Positions 24,901 through 38,850 of a stretch of 55,720 bases of DNA are shown piece by piece. The notes below the pieces were generated by a model. That model had not been told where the DNA came from. It was given only the letters and a program-made list of their open reading frames with translations, and made no database searches. The stretch lies in assembly GCF_000003605.2 (NCBI RefSeq), contig NW_003107899.1, positions 1 to 55,720 of the forward strand. The letters are read 5' to 3'. Position numbers and translations under genes: made by a program. This DNA is from Saccoglossus kowalevskii. Its lineage: Eukaryota > Hemichordata > Enteropneusta > Harrimaniidae. The first letter of the stretch is position 1; each line of letters opens with the position of its first letter.

Positions 24901-26584
24901 AGCACAGGTAATGCATTGGTTAGGACGGCAGAGCACATGTAATGCCTCGGTTAGGACGACAACACACATGGAATACTTTGGTTAGGACGGCAATGCACTT
25001 GTAATGCTTTGGTTAGGACGGCAAACACATGTAATGCTTTGGTTGGGACGACAAAGCACATGGAATGCTTTGGTTAGGACAGCAATGCACAAGTAATGCT
25101 TTGGTTAGGACGGCAAAACATATGGAATGCTTTGGTTAGGACGGCAAAGCACATGTAATGCTTTTGGTTAGGACGGCAAAGCACATGTAATGCTTTGGTT
25201 AGGACGGCAAAGCACATGTAATGCTTTGGTTATGACGGCAAAGCACATGTAATGCTTTGGTTATGACGGCAAAGCACATGTAATGCCTTGGTTAGGACGG
25301 CAAAGCACATGTAATGCTTTGGTTAGGAAGGCAAAGCCCATGTAATGCTTTGGTTAAGACGGCAAAGCACATGTAATGCTTTGGTTAGGACGACGAAGCA
25401 CATGAAATGTTTTGGTTAGGACGGCAATGCACATGTAATGCCTTGGTAAGGACGGCAAAGCACATGGAATGCTTTGGTTAGAAAAGCAATGCACATGTAA
25501 TGCTTTGGTTACGACGGCAAAGCACATGTAATGCTGTGGTTTGGACGGCAAAGCACATGGAATGCTTTGGTTAGGACGGCAAAGCATATGGAATGCATTG
25601 GTTAGGACGGCAAAGCACATGGAATGCATTGGTTAGGACGGCAAAGCACATGGAATGCTTTGGTTAAGACGGCAAAGAACATGTAATGCTTTGGTTTGGA
25701 CGGCAAAGCACATGTAATGTTTTGGTTAGGACGGCAAAGCCCATGTAATGCTTTGGTTAAGACGGCAAAGCACATGTAATGCTTTGGTTAGGACGGCAAA
25801 GCACATGTAATGCTTTGGTTAGGACGGCAAAGCACATGTAATGCTTTGGTTAGGACGGCAATGCACATGTAATGCTTTGGTTAGGACGGCAAAGCACATG
25901 TAATGCTTCGGTTAGGACGGCAAAGCACATGTAATGCTTTGGTTAGGACGACGAAGCACATGAAATGCTTTGGTTAGGACGGAAATGCCCATGTAATGCC
26001 TAGGTAAGGACGACAAAGCACATGGAATGCTTTGGTTAGAACGGCAATGCACATGTAATGCTTTGGTTACGACGGCAAAGCACATGTAATGCTGTGGTTT
26101 GGACGGCAAAGCACATGGAATGCTTTGGTTAGGACGGCAAAGCATATGGAATGCTTTGGTTAGGACGGCAAAAGCACATGGAATGCATTGGTTAGGACGG
26201 CAAAGCACATGGAATGCTTTGGTTAGGACGGCAAAGAACATGTAATGCTTTGGTTAGGACGGCAAAGCACATGTAATGCTTTGGTTAGGACGGCAAAGCC
26301 CATGTAATGCTTTGGTAAAGACGGCAAAGCACATGTAATGCTTTGGTTTGGACGGCAAAGCACATGTATTGCTTTGGTTAGGACGGCAAAGCACATGTAA
26401 TGCTTTGGGTAGGATGGCAAAGCACATGTAATGCTTTGATTAGGACGGCAAAGCACATGTAAAACTTTGGTTAGGACGACAAAGCACATGTAATGCTTTG
26501 GTTAGGACGGCAAAGCTCATGTAATGTTTTGGTTAGGACGGCAAAGCACATGGAATGCTTTGGTTAGGACGGCAAAGCTCATGG

Positions 26585-26860
26585 AATGCTTTAGTTAGGG
26601 ACGGCAAATGCACATGGTAATGCCTCTGGTTAGGACGAGCAACACACATGTAATGCTTTAGTTAGGACGACAAAGCACATGGTAATGCTTTGGTTAGGAC
26701 GGCAATGCACAAGTAATGTTTGGGTTAGGACGGCAAAACATATGGAATGCATGGGTTGGGCCGGCAAAGCACAGTTAATGCTTTGTTAGGGCGGGCAAAG
26801 CACATGAATTGTTTGGGTTGGGCGGGCAAAGCCCATTTAATGTTTTGGTTAGGACGGCAA
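26585..26860. repeat. Most irregular patch of the array
   Basis: The rhythm is lost for about nine units. Seen are GTTAGGGACGG, CACATGGTAATGCC, TCTGGTTAGGACGAGC, TTTGGGTTAGG, GGGTTGGGCCGG, ACAGTTAATGC, TTGTTAGGGCGGGC and GGGTTGGGCGGGC. Extra G residues dominate. The type B marker GCACAAG at 26,707 and AACATATGG are still recognisable, so this is altered satellite and not foreign DNA. Both decayed units and a low-quality assembly join fit. Confidence 0.7.
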
Positions 26861-29800
26861 AGCACATGTAATGCTTTGGTTAGGACGGCAAAGCACATGA
26901 AATGCTTTGGTTAGGACGGCAAAGCACATGTAATGCTTTGGTTAGGACGGCAAAGCACATGGAATGCATTGGTTAGAACGGCAAAGCACATGTAATGCTT
27001 TGGTTAGGACGGCAAAGCACATGTAATGTTTTGGTTATGACGGCAAAGCACATGTAATGCTTTGGTTAGGACGACGAAGCACATGACATGCTTTGGTTAG
27101 GACGGCAATGCATATGTAATGCCTTGGTAAGGACGGCAAAGTACATGGAATGCTTTGGTTAGAACGGCAATGCATATGTAATGATTTGGTTACGAGAGCA
27201 AAGCACATGTAATGCTGTGGTGTGGACGGCATAGCACATGGAATGCTTTGGTTAGAACGGCAAAGCACATGGAATGCTTTGGTTAGGACGGCAAAGTACA
27301 TGTAATGCTTTGGTTAGGACGGCAAAGCACATGTAATACTTTGGTTAGGACGGCAAAGCACATGTAATGCTTTGGTTAGGAACGGCAAAGCACCATGTAA
27401 TGCTTTGGTTATGACGGCAAAGCCCATGTAATGCTTTGGTTATGACGGCAAAGCACATGTAATGCTTTGGTTAGGACGACAAACACATGGAATGCTTTGG
27501 TTAGGACGGCAATGCACTGTAATGCTTTGGTTGGGACGACAAAGCACATGGAATGCTTTGGTTAGGACGGCAATGCACAAGTAATGCTTTGGTTAGGACG
27601 GCAAAACATATGGAATGCTTTGGTTAGGACGGCAAAGCACATGTAATGCTTTGGTTAGGACGGCAAAACATATGTAATGCTTTGGTTAGGACGGCAAAGC
27701 ACATGTAATGCTTTGGTTAGGACGACAAAGCACATGTAATGCTTTGGTTAGGACGGCAAAGCACATGTAATGCTTTGGTTAGGACGGCAAAGCACATGTA
27801 ATGCTTTGGTTAGGACGGCAAAGCACATGTAATGCTTTGGTTAGGACGACACAGCACATGTAATGCTATGGTAAGGACGGCAAAGCACATGGAATGCATT
27901 GGTTAGGACGGCAATGCACATGTAATGCTTTGGTTAGGACGGCAAAGCACATGTAATGCTTTGGTTATGACGGCAAAGCACATGTAATGCCTTGGTTATG
28001 ATGGCAAAGCACATGTAATTCTTTGGTTAGAACGACGAAGCACATGAAATGCTTTGGTTAGGACGGCAATGCACATGTAATGCCTTGGTAAGGACGGCAA
28101 AGTACATGGAATGCTTTGGATAGAACGGCAATGCATATGTAATGATTTGGTTACGACGGCAAAGCACATGTAATGCTGTGGGGTGGACGGCATAGCACAT
28201 GGAATGCTTTGGTTAGGACGGCAAAGCACATAGAATGCTTTGGTTAGGACGGCAAAGCGCATGGAATGCTTAGGTTAGGACGGCAAAGCACATGAAATGC
28301 TTTGGTTACGACGGCAAAGAACATATAATGCTTTGGTTAGGACGGCAAATCACATGTAATGCTTTGGTTAGGAAGGCAAAGCCCATGTAATGCTTTGGTT
28401 AAGACGGCAAAGCACATGTAATGCTTTGGTTAGGACGGCAAAGCACATGTAATGCTTTGGTTAGGACGGCAAAGCACAGGTAATGCTTTGGTTAGGACGG
28501 CAAAGCACATGTAATGCTTTGGCTAGGACGACAACACACATGGAATACTTTGGTTAGGACGGCAATGCACTTGTAATGCTTTGGTTAGGACGGCAAACAC
28601 ATGTAATGCTTTGGTTGGGACGACAAAGCACATGGAATGCTTTGGTTAGGACGGCAATGCACAAGTAATGCTTTGGTTAGGACGGCAAAACATATGGAAT
28701 GCTTTGGTTAGGACGGCAAAGCACATGTAATGCTTTTGGTTAGGACGGCAAAGCACATGTAATGCTTTGGTTAGGACGGCAAAGCACATGTAATGCTTTG
28801 GTTATGACGGCAAAGCACATGTAATGCTTTGGTTATGACGGCAAAGCACATGTAATGCTTTGGTTAGGACGACAAAGCACATGTAATGCTTTGGTTATGA
28901 CGGCAAAGCACATGTAATGTTTTGGTTATGACGGCAAAGCACATGTAATGCTTTGGTTAGGACGACGAAGCACATGACATGCTTTGGTTAGGACGGCAAT
29001 GCATATGTAATGCCTTGGTAAGGACGGCAAAGTACATGGAATGCTTTGGTTAGAACGGCAATGCACATATAATGATTTGGTTATGAGAGCAAAGCACATG
29101 TAATGCTGTGGTGTGGACGGCATAGCACATGGAATGCTTTGGTTAGAACGGCGAAGCACATGGAATGCTTTGGTTAGGACGGCAAAGCACATGGAATGCT
29201 TTGGTTAGGACGGCAAAGCACATGGAATGCTTTGGTTAGGACGGCAAAGAACATGTAATGCTTTGGTTAGGACGGCAAAGCACATGTAATGCTTTGGTTA
29301 GGACGGCAAACCACATGTAATGCTTTGGATAGGACGGCAAAGCACAGGTAATGCTTTGGTTAGGACGGCAAAGCACATGTAATGCTTTGGTTAGACGGCA
29401 AAGCACATGTAATGCTTTGGTTAGGACGACGAAGCACATGAAATGTTTTGGTTAGGACGGCAATGCACATGTAATGCTTGGTAAGGACGGCAAAGCACAT
29501 GGAATGCTTTGGTTAGAAAAGCAATGCACATGTAATGCTTTGGTTACGACGGCAAAGCACATGTAATGCTGTGGTTTGGACGACAAAGCACATGGAATGC
29601 TTTGGTTAGGACGGCAAAGCATATGGAATGCTTTGGTTAGGACGGCAATGCACATGGAATGCATTGGTTAGGACGGCAAACACATGGAATGCTTTGGTTA
29701 AGACGGCAAAGAACATGTAATGCTTTGGTTAAGACGGCAAAGCACATGTAATGCTTTGGTTAGGACGGCATAGCACATGTAATGCTTTGGTTAGGACGGC

Positions 29801-31339
29801 AAAGCACATGTAATGCTTTGGTTAGGACGGCAATGCACATGTATTGCTTTGGTTAGGACGGCAAAGCACATGTAATGCTTTGGGTAGGACGGCAAAGCAC
29901 ATGGAATGCATTGGTTAGAACGGCAATGCACATGTAATGCTTTGGTTAGGACGGCAAAGCACATGTAATGCTTTGGTTATGACGGCAAAGCACATGTAAT
30001 GCTTTGGTTATGGTGGCAAAGCACATGTAATGCTTTGGTTAGGACGACGAAGCACATGAAATGCTTTGGTTAGGACGGCAATGCACATGTAATGCCTTGG
30101 TAAGGACGGCAAAGTACATGGAATGCTTTGGTTAGAACGGCAATGCACATGTAATGCTTTGGTTACGACGGCAAAGCACATGTAATGCTGTGGTGTGGAC
30201 GGCATAGCACATGGAATGCTTTGGTTAGGACGGCAAAGCACATAGAATGCTTTGGTTAGAACGGCAAAGCGCATGGAATGCTTAGGTTAGGACGGCAAAG
30301 CACATGGAATGCTTTGGTTACGACGGCAAAGAACATATAATGCTTTGGTTAGGACGGCAAATCACATGTAATGCTTTGGTTAGGAAGGCAAAGCCCATGT
30401 AATGCTTTGGTTAAGACGGCAAAGCACATGTAAAGCTTTGGTTAGGACGGCAAAGCACATGTAATGCTTTGGTTACGACGGCAAAGCACAGGTAATGCTT
30501 TGGTTAGGACGGCAAAGCACATGTAATGCTTTGGCTAGGACGACAACACACATGGAATACTTTGGTTAGGACGGCAATGCACTTGTAATGCTTTGGTCAG
30601 GACGGCAAACACATGTAATGCTTTGGTTGGGACGACAAAGCACATGGAATGCTTTGGTTAGGACGGCAATGCACAAGTAATGCTTTGGTTAGGACGGCAA
30701 AACATATGGAATGCTTTGGTTAGGACGGCAAAGCACATGTAATGCTTTTGGTTAGGACGGCAAAGCACATGTAATGCTTTGGTTAGGACGGCAAAGCACA
30801 TGTAATGCTTTGGTTATGACGGCAAAGCACATGTAATGCTTTGGTTATGACGGCAAAGCACATGTAATGCTTTGGTTAGGACGGCAAAGCACATGTAATG
30901 CTTTGGTTAGGACGGCAAAGCACATGTAATGTTTTGGTTATGACGGCAAAGCACATGTAATGCTTTGGTTAGGACGACGAAGCACATGACATGCTTTGGT
31001 TAGGACGGCAATGCATATGTAATGCCTTGGTAAGGACGGCAAAGTACATGGAATGCTTTGGTTAGAACGGCAATGCACATGTAATGATTTGGTTATGAGA
31101 TCAAAGCACATGTAATGCTGTGGTGTGGACGGCATAGCACATGGAATGCTTTGGTTAGAAAAGCAATGCACATGTAATGCTTTGGTTACGACGGCAAAGC
31201 ACATGTAATGCTGTGGTTTGGACGGCAAAGCACATGGAATGCTTTGGTTAGGACGGCAAAGCATATGGAATGCTTTGGTTAGGACGGCAAAGCACATGGA
31301 ATGCATTGGTTATGACGGCAAAGCACATGGAATGCTTTG

Positions 31340-31660
31340 GTTAAGACGGCAAGAACATGTAATGCTTTGGTTAGACGGCAAAGCACATGTAATGCTTTGG
31401 TTAGGACGGCAAAGCACATGTAATGCTTTGGTTAGGACGGCAAAGCACATATGCTTTGGTTAGGACGGCAAAGCACATGTAATGCTTTGGTTAGGACGGC
31501 AAAGCAATGTAATGTTTTGGTTAGGACGGCAAAGCACATGGAATGCTTTGGTTAGGACCGAAATGCACATCTAATGCTTTGGTTACGACGGCAAAGCACA
31601 TGTAATGCTTTGGTTAGGACTGCAATGCACATGTAATGCTTTGGTTAGGACGGCAAAGCA
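31340..31660. repeat. Transition between type B and type A blocks
   Basis: Irregular units cluster here: CGGCAAGAACATG, GGTTAGACGG, a 28-bp unit at 31,447 (ACATATGC), AAGCAATGTAATG lacking one base near 31,506, and GGACCGAAATGC near 31,557. The GGACCGAAATGC variant is shared with about 10,014 and 40,968, where it also sits near 28-bp units. Confidence 0.65.
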
Positions 31661-34600
31661 CATGAAATGTATTGATTAGGACGGCAAAGCACATGTAATG
31701 CTATGGTTAGGACGGCAAAGCACATGTAATGCTTTGGTTAGGACGACAAAGCACATGTAAAGCTTTGGTTAAGACGGCAAAGCACATGTAATGTTTTGGT
31801 TAGGACGGCAAAGCGTATGTAATGCTTTGGTTAAGACGGCAAAGCACATGTAATGCTTTGGTTAGGACGGCAAAGCACATGTAATGTTTTAGTTATGACG
31901 GCAAAGCACATGTAATGCTTTGGTTATGACGGCAAAGCACATGTAATGCTTTGGTTAGGACGACGAAGCACGTGAAATGCTATGGATAGGACGGCAATGC
32001 ACATGTATTGCTTTGGTTAGGACGGCAAAGCACATGTAATGCTTTGGGTAGGACGGCAAAGCACATGTAATGCTTTGGTTTCGACGGCAAAGCACATGTA
32101 ATACTTTGGTTAGGACGGCAAAGCACATGTAATGCTTTGGTTAGAACGGCAAAGCACATGTAATGATTTGGTTATGACTGCAAGGCACATTTAATGCATT
32201 GGTTAGGACGACAAAACACATGGAATGCTTTGGTTAGGACGGCAATACACATGTAATGCTTTGGTTAGGACGGCAAAGCACATGTAATGCTTTGGTTATG
32301 ACGGCGAAGCACATGTAATGCTTTGGTTAGGACGACACAGCACATGTAATGCTGTGGTTAGGACGGTAAAGCACATGTAATGCCTTGGTTAGGACGGCAA
32401 AGCACATGGAATGCTTTGGTTAGGACGGCAAAGCACATGGAATGCTTTGGTTAGGACGGCAAAGCACATGGAATGCTTTGGTTAGGACGGCAAAGAACAT
32501 GTAATGCTTTGGTTAGGACGGCAACGCACGTGGAATGCTTTGGTTAGGACGGCAAAGCACATGTAATGCTTTGGTTAGAACGGCAAAGCACATGAAATGT
32601 TTTGGTTAGGACGGCAAAGCACATGTAATGCTTTGGTTAGGACGGCAAAGCACATGTAATGCTTTGGTTATGACGGCAAAGCACATGTAATGCTTTGGTT
32701 ATGACGGCAAAGCACATGTAAAGCTTTGGTTAGGACGGCAAATCACATGTAATGTTTTGATTAGGACGGCAAAGCACATGTAATGCTTTGGTTAGGACGG
32801 CAAAGTACATGTAATGCATTGGTTAGGACGGCAAGGCATATGTAATACTTTGGTTAAGACGGCAAAGCACATGTAATGCTTTGGTTAGGACGGCAAAGCA
32901 ATGTAATGCTTTGGTTGGGACGACAAAGCACATGGAATGCTTTGGTTAGGACGGCAATGCACATGTAATGCTTTGGGTAGGACAGCAAAACATATGGAAT
33001 GCTTTGGTTAGGATGGCATAGCACATGTAATGCTTTGGTTAGGGCGGCAAAGCACATGTAATGCTTTGGTTAGGACGGCAAAGCACATGTAATGTTTTGG
33101 TTATGACGGCAAAGCACATGTAATGCTTTGGTTATGACGGCAAAGCACATGTAATGCTTTGGTTAGGACGACGAAGCACGTGAAATGCTATGGTTAGGAC
33201 GGCAATGCACATGTATTGCTTTGGTTAGGACGGCAAAGCACATGTAATGCTTTGGTTAGGACGGCAAAGCAGATGTAATACTTTGGTTAGGACGGCAAAG
33301 CACATGTAATGCTTTGGTTAGGACGGCAAAGCACATGTAATGATTTGGTTATGACTGCAAAGCACATTTAATGCATTGGTTAGGACGACAAACCACATGG
33401 AATGCTTTGGTTAGGACGGCAATACACATGTAATGCTTTGGCTAGGACGGCAAAGCACATGTAATGCTTTGGTTATGACGGCAAAGCACATGTAATGCTT
33501 TGGTTAGGACGACACAGCACATGTAATGCTGTGGTTAGGACGGTAAAGCACGTGGAATGCTTTGGTTAGGACGGCAAAGCACATGGAATGCTTTGGTTAG
33601 GACGGCAAAGCACTTGGAATGCTTTGGTTAGGACGGCAAAGCACATGGAATGCTTTGGTTAGGACGGCAAAGAACATGTAATGCTTTGGATAGGACGGCA
33701 ACGCACGTGGAATGCTTTGGTTAGGACGGCAAAGCACATGTAATGCTTTGGTTAGAACGGCAAAGCACATGAAATGTTTTGGTTAGGACGGCAAAGCACA
33801 TGTAATGCTTTGGTTAGGATGGCAATGCACATGTAATGCTTTGGTTATGACGGCAAAGCACATGTAATGCTTTGGTTATGACGGCAAAGCACATGTAATG
33901 CTTTGGTTATGACGGCAAAGCACATGTAATGCTTTGGTTAGGACGACACAGCACATGTAATGCTGTGGTTAGGACGGTAAAGCACGTGGAATGCTTTGGT
34001 TAGGACGGCAAAGCACATGGAATGCTTTGGTTAGGACGGCAAAGCACTTGGAATGCTTTGGTTAGGACGGCAAAGCACATGGAATGCTTTGGTTAGGACG
34101 GCAAAGCACATGTAATGTTTTGGTTATGACGGCAAAGCACATGTAATGCTTTGGTTATGACGGCAAAGCACATGTAATGCTTTGGTTATGACGACGAAGC
34201 ACGTGAAATGCTATGGTTAGGACGGCAATGCACATGTATTGCTTTGGTTAGGACGGCAAAGCACATGTAATGCTTTGGTTAGGACGGCAAAGCAGATGTA
34301 ATACTTTGGTTAGGACGGCAAAGCACATGTAATGCTTTGGTTAGGACTGCAAAGCACATGTAATGGTTTGGTTATGACTGCAAAGCACATTTAATGCATT
34401 GGTTAGGACGACAAACCACATGGAATGCTTTGGTTAGGACGGCAATACACATGCAATGCTTTGGCTAGGACGGCAAAGCACATGTAATGCTTTGGTTATG
34501 ACGGCAAAGCACATGTAATGCTTTGGTTAGGACGACACAGCACATGTAATGCTGTGGTTAGGACGGTAAAGCACGTGGAATGCTTTGGTTAGGACGGCAA

Positions 34601-35980
34601 AGCACATGGAATGCTTTGGTTAGGACGGCAAAGCACTTGGAATGCTTTGGTTAGGACGGCAAAGCACATGGAATGCTTTGGTTAGGACGGCAAAGAACAT
34701 GTAATATTTTGGTTAGGACGGCAACGCACGTGGAATGCTTTGGTTAGGACGGCAAAGCACATGTAACGCTTTGGATAGAACGGCAAAGCACATGAAATGT
34801 TTTGGTTAGGACGGCAAAGCACATGTAATGCATTGGTTAGGATAGCAAAGCACATGTAATGCTTTGGTTATGACGGCAAAGCACATGTAATGCTTTGGTT
34901 ATGACGGCAAAGCACATGTAATGCTTTGGTTATGACGGCAAAGCACATGTAATGCTTTGGTTAGGACGACGAAGCACGTGAAATGCTATGGTTAGGAAGG
35001 CAATGCACATGTATTGCTTTGGTTAGGACGGCAAAGCACATGTAATGCTTTGGGTAGGATGGCAAAGCACATGTAATGCTTTGATTAGGACGGCAAAGCA
35101 CATGTAATACTTTGGTTAGGACGGCAAAGCACATGTAATGCTTTGGTTAGGATTGCAAAGCACATGTAATGCTTTGGTTATGACGGCAAAGCACATGTAA
35201 TGCTTTGGTTATGACGGCAAAGCACATGTAATGCTTTGGTTATGACGGCAAAGCAGATGTAATACTTTGGTTAGGACGGCAAAGCACATGTAATGCTTTG
35301 GTTAGGACGGCAAAGCACATGTAATGATTTGGTTATGACTGCAAAGCACATTTAATGCATTGGTTAGGACGACAAACCACATGGAATGCTTTGGTTAGGA
35401 CGGCAATACACATGTAATGCTTTGGCTAGGACGGCAAAGCACATGTAATGCTTTGGTTATGACGACAAAGCACATGTAATGCTTTGGTTAAGACGACACA
35501 GCACATGTAATGCTGTGGTTAGGACGGTAAAGCACGTGGAATGCTTTGGTTAGGACGGCAAAGCACATGGAATGCTTTGGTTAGGACGGCAAAGCACTTG
35601 GAATGCTTTGGTTAGGACGGCAAAGCACATGGAATGCTTTGGTTAGGACGGCAAAGAACATGTAATATTTTGGTTAGGACGGCAACGCACGTGGAATGCT
35701 TTGGTTAGGACGGCAAAGCACATGTAACGCTTTGGATAGAACGGCAAAGCACATGAAATGTTTTGGTTAGGACGGCAAAGCACATGTAATGCTTTGGTTA
35801 GGATAGCAAAGCACATGTAATGCTTTGGTTATGACGGCAAAGCACATGTAATGCTTTGGTTATGACGGCAAAGCACATGTAATGCTTTGGTTATGACGGC
35901 AAAGCACATGTAATGCTTTTGGTTAGGACGACGAAGCACGTGAAATGCTATGGTTAGGAAGGCAATGCACATGTATTGCT
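31660..35980. repeat. Type A block with local 961/1,023-bp HOR
   Basis: The first part, to about 32,716, is a near copy of about 990-1,757. After that, GCAGATGTAATACTTTGG recurs at 33,269, 34,292 and 35,253, at steps of exactly 33 and 31 monomers. GTAATATTTTGG recurs at 34,701 and 35,662, also 961 bp apart. GGTAAAGCACGTGG recurs in each copy. This is a compact, recent-looking tandem triplication of about one kilobase, and it ends at the indel-rich junction near 35,980. Confidence 0.8.
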
Positions 35981-36320
35981 TTGGTTAGACGCAAAGCACA
36001 TGTATGCTTTGGGTAGGATGGCAAAGCACATGTATGCTTTGGTTAGGACGGCAAAAGCACATGTAATGTTTTGGTTTAGGACGGCAAAAGCACATGTAAT
36101 GCTTTGTTTATGACGGCAAAAGCACATGTAATGCTTTGGTTAGGACGACGAAAGCACATGAAATGCTTTGGTTAGGACGGCAAATGCACATGTAATGCTA
36201 TGGTAAGGACGGCAAAGCACATGGAATGCATTGGTTAGAACGGCAATGCACATGTAAATGCTTTGGTTAGGACGGCAAAGCACATGTAATGCTTTGGTTA
36301 TGACGGCAAAGCACATGTAA
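35980..36320. repeat. Indel-rich junction from type A to type B
   Basis: About eleven consecutive units carry indels: GGTTAGACGC, CATGTATGC twice, GGCAAAAGC several times, GGTTTAGGACGG, GACGAAAGC, GGCAAATGC, GTAAATGC and TGCCTTTGG. Most are single-base gains in A or T runs. The variant families on the two sides differ (type A before, type B after), so this patch coincides exactly with a block boundary. Confidence 0.7.
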
Positions 36321-38850
36321 TGCCTTTGGTTATGATGGCAAAGCACATGTAATGCTTTGGTTAGAACGACGAAGCACATGAAATGCTTTGGTTAGGACGG
36401 CAATGCACATGTAATGCCTTGGTAAGGACGGCAAAGTACATGGAATGCTTTGGTTTGAACGGCAATGCACATGTAATGATTTGGTTACGACGGCAAAGCA
36501 CATGTAATGCTGTGGGGTGGACGGCATAGCACATGGAATGCTTTGGTTAGGACGGCAAAGCACATAGAATGCTTTGGTTAGGACGGCAAATCGCATGGAA
36601 TGCTTAGGTTAGGACGGCAATGCATATGTAATGCCTTGGTAAGGACGGCAAAGTACATGGAATGCTTTGGTTAGAACGGCAATGCACATGTAATGATTTG
36701 GTTACGAGAGCAAAGCACATGTAATGCTGTGGTGTGGACGGCATAGCACATGGAATGCTTTGGTTAGGACGGCAAATCACATGGAATGCTTTGGTTAGGA
36801 CGGCAAAGCACATGGAATGCTTTGGTTAGGACGGCAAAGCACATGGAATGCTTTGGTTAGGACGGCAAAGAACATGTAATGCTTTGGTTAGGACGGCAAA
36901 GCACATGTAATGCTTTGGTTAGGAAGGCAAAGCCCATGTAATGCTTTGGTTATGACGGCAAAGCACATGTAATGATTTGGTTAGGACGACAAAACACATG
37001 GAATGCTTTGGTTAGGACGGCAATGCACTTGTAATGCTTTGGTTAGGACGGCAAAGCACATGTAATGCTTTGGTTGGGACGACAAAAGCATATGTAATGC
37101 TTTGGTTACGACGGCAAAGCACATGTAATGCTTTGGTTAGGACGGCATAGCACATGGAATGCTTTGGTTAGGACGGCAAAGCACATGTAATGCTTTGGTT
37201 AGGACGGCAAAGCACATGTAATGCTTTGGTTAGGACGGCAAAGCACATGTAATGCTTTGGTTATGACGGCAAAGCACATGTAATGCTTTGGTTAGGACGA
37301 CGAAGCACATGAAATGCTTTGGTTAGGACGGCAAATGCACATGTAATACCTTTGGTAAGGACGGCAAAGCACATGGAATGCTTTGGTTTAGAACGGCAAG
37401 GCACATGTAATGTTATGGTTACGACGGCAAAGCACATGTAATGCTGTGGTTTGGACGGCAAAGCACATGGAATGCTTTTGGTTATGACGGCAAAGCACAT
37501 GTAAATGCTTTGGTTATGACGGCAAATCACATGTAATGCTTTGGTTAGGACGATAAAGCGCATGGAATGCTTTGGTTAGGACGGCAATGTACATGTCATG
37601 CTTTGGTTAGTACGGTAAAGCACATGTAATGCTTTGGTTAGGACGGCAAAGCACATGTAATGCTTTGGTTAGGACGGCAAAGTACATGCAATGCTTTGGT
37701 TAGGACGGCAAAGCACATGTAATACTTTGGTTAGAACGGCAAAGCACATGTAATGCTTTGGTTAGGAACGGCAAAGCACATGTAATGCTTTGGTTATGAC
37801 AGCAACGCACATGTAATGCTTTGGTTAGGACGACAAAACACATGGAATGCTTTGGTTAGGACGGCAATGCACTTGTAATGCTTTGGTTAGGAAGGCAAAG
37901 CACATGTAATGCTTTGGTTGGGACGACAAAGCACATGGAATGCTTTGGTTAGGACGGCAATGCACAAGTAATGCTTTGGTTAGGACGGCAAAACATATGG
38001 AATGCTTTGGTTAGGACGGCAAAGCACATGTAATGCTTTGGTTAGGACGGCAAAGCACATGTAATGCTTTGGTTATGACGGCAAAGCACATGTAATGCTT
38101 TGGTTATGACGGCAAAGCACATGTAATGCTTTGGTTAGGACGACGAAGCACATGAAATGCTTTGGTTAGGACGGCAATGCACATGTAATGCTATGGTAAG
38201 GACGGCAATGCACATGTAATGCTATGGTAAGGACGGCAAAGCACATGGAATGCATTGGTTAGAACGGCAATGCACATGTAATGCTTTGGTTAGGACGGCA
38301 AAGCACATGTAATGCTTTGGTTATGACGGCAAAGCACATGTAATGCCTTGGTTATGATGGCAAAGCACATGTAATGCTTTTGTTAGAACGACGAAGCACA
38401 TGAAATGCTTTGGTTAGGACGGCAATGCACATGTAATGCCTTGGTAAGGACGGCAAAGTACATGGAATGCTTTGGTTAGAACGGCAATGCACATGTAATG
38501 ATTTGGTTACGACGGCAAAGCACATGTAATGCTGTGGGGTGGACGGCATAGCACATGGAATGCTTTGGTTAGGACGGCAAAGCACATAGAATGCTTTGGT
38601 TAGGACGGCAAAGAACATATAATGCTTTGGTTAGGACGGCAAATCACATGTAATGCTTTGGTTAGGAAGACAAAGCCCATGTAATGCTTTGGTTAAGACG
38701 GCAAAGCACATGTAATGCTTTGGTTAGGACGGCAAAGCACATGTAATGCTTTGGTTAGGACGGCAAAGCACAGGTAATGCTTTGGTTAGGACGGCAAAGC
38801 ACATGTAATGCTTTGGTTAGGACGACAAAACACATGGAATACTTTGGTTA
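36320..38850. repeat. Type B block
   Basis: Markers are GGGGTGG with GCATAGC near 36,520 and 38,535, GTGTGG near 36,730, and GCACAAG at 37,962. About 37,500-38,260 copies about 21,930-22,690 at an offset of 15,570 bp, including the rare TACATGTCATGC and AGTACGGTAAAGC units. From about 37,080 to 37,510 there is another cluster of one-base insertions (GACAAAAGC, CAAATGC, CCTTTGGTAAGG, GTTTAGAACGG, GTAAATGC). Confidence 0.75.

Larger units (their letters stand above)
21320..31340. repeat. Large mosaic type B block
   Basis: GCACAAG markers are at 22,392, 23,414, 24,405, 25,087, 26,707, 27,575, 28,659 and 30,671. The spacings are irregular (1,022, 991, 682, 1,620, 868, 1,084 and 2,012 bp) compared with the regular block at 12-17 kb. 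Units alternate between the GGGGTGG-GCATAGC form and the GGTTTGG-GCATATGG form. The 27,035-27,390 stretch closely matches 12,704-13,060 and 14,565-14,920. Two irregular patches (near 21,650-21,920 and 26,585-26,860) break the 31-bp rhythm and are listed separately. Confidence 0.75.

Noticed and set aside
26585-26860. Inserted transposon or unique sequence
   Set aside because: The patch is irregular but every unit is still recognisable as the 31-bp satellite, with no terminal repeats, target duplication or open frame.
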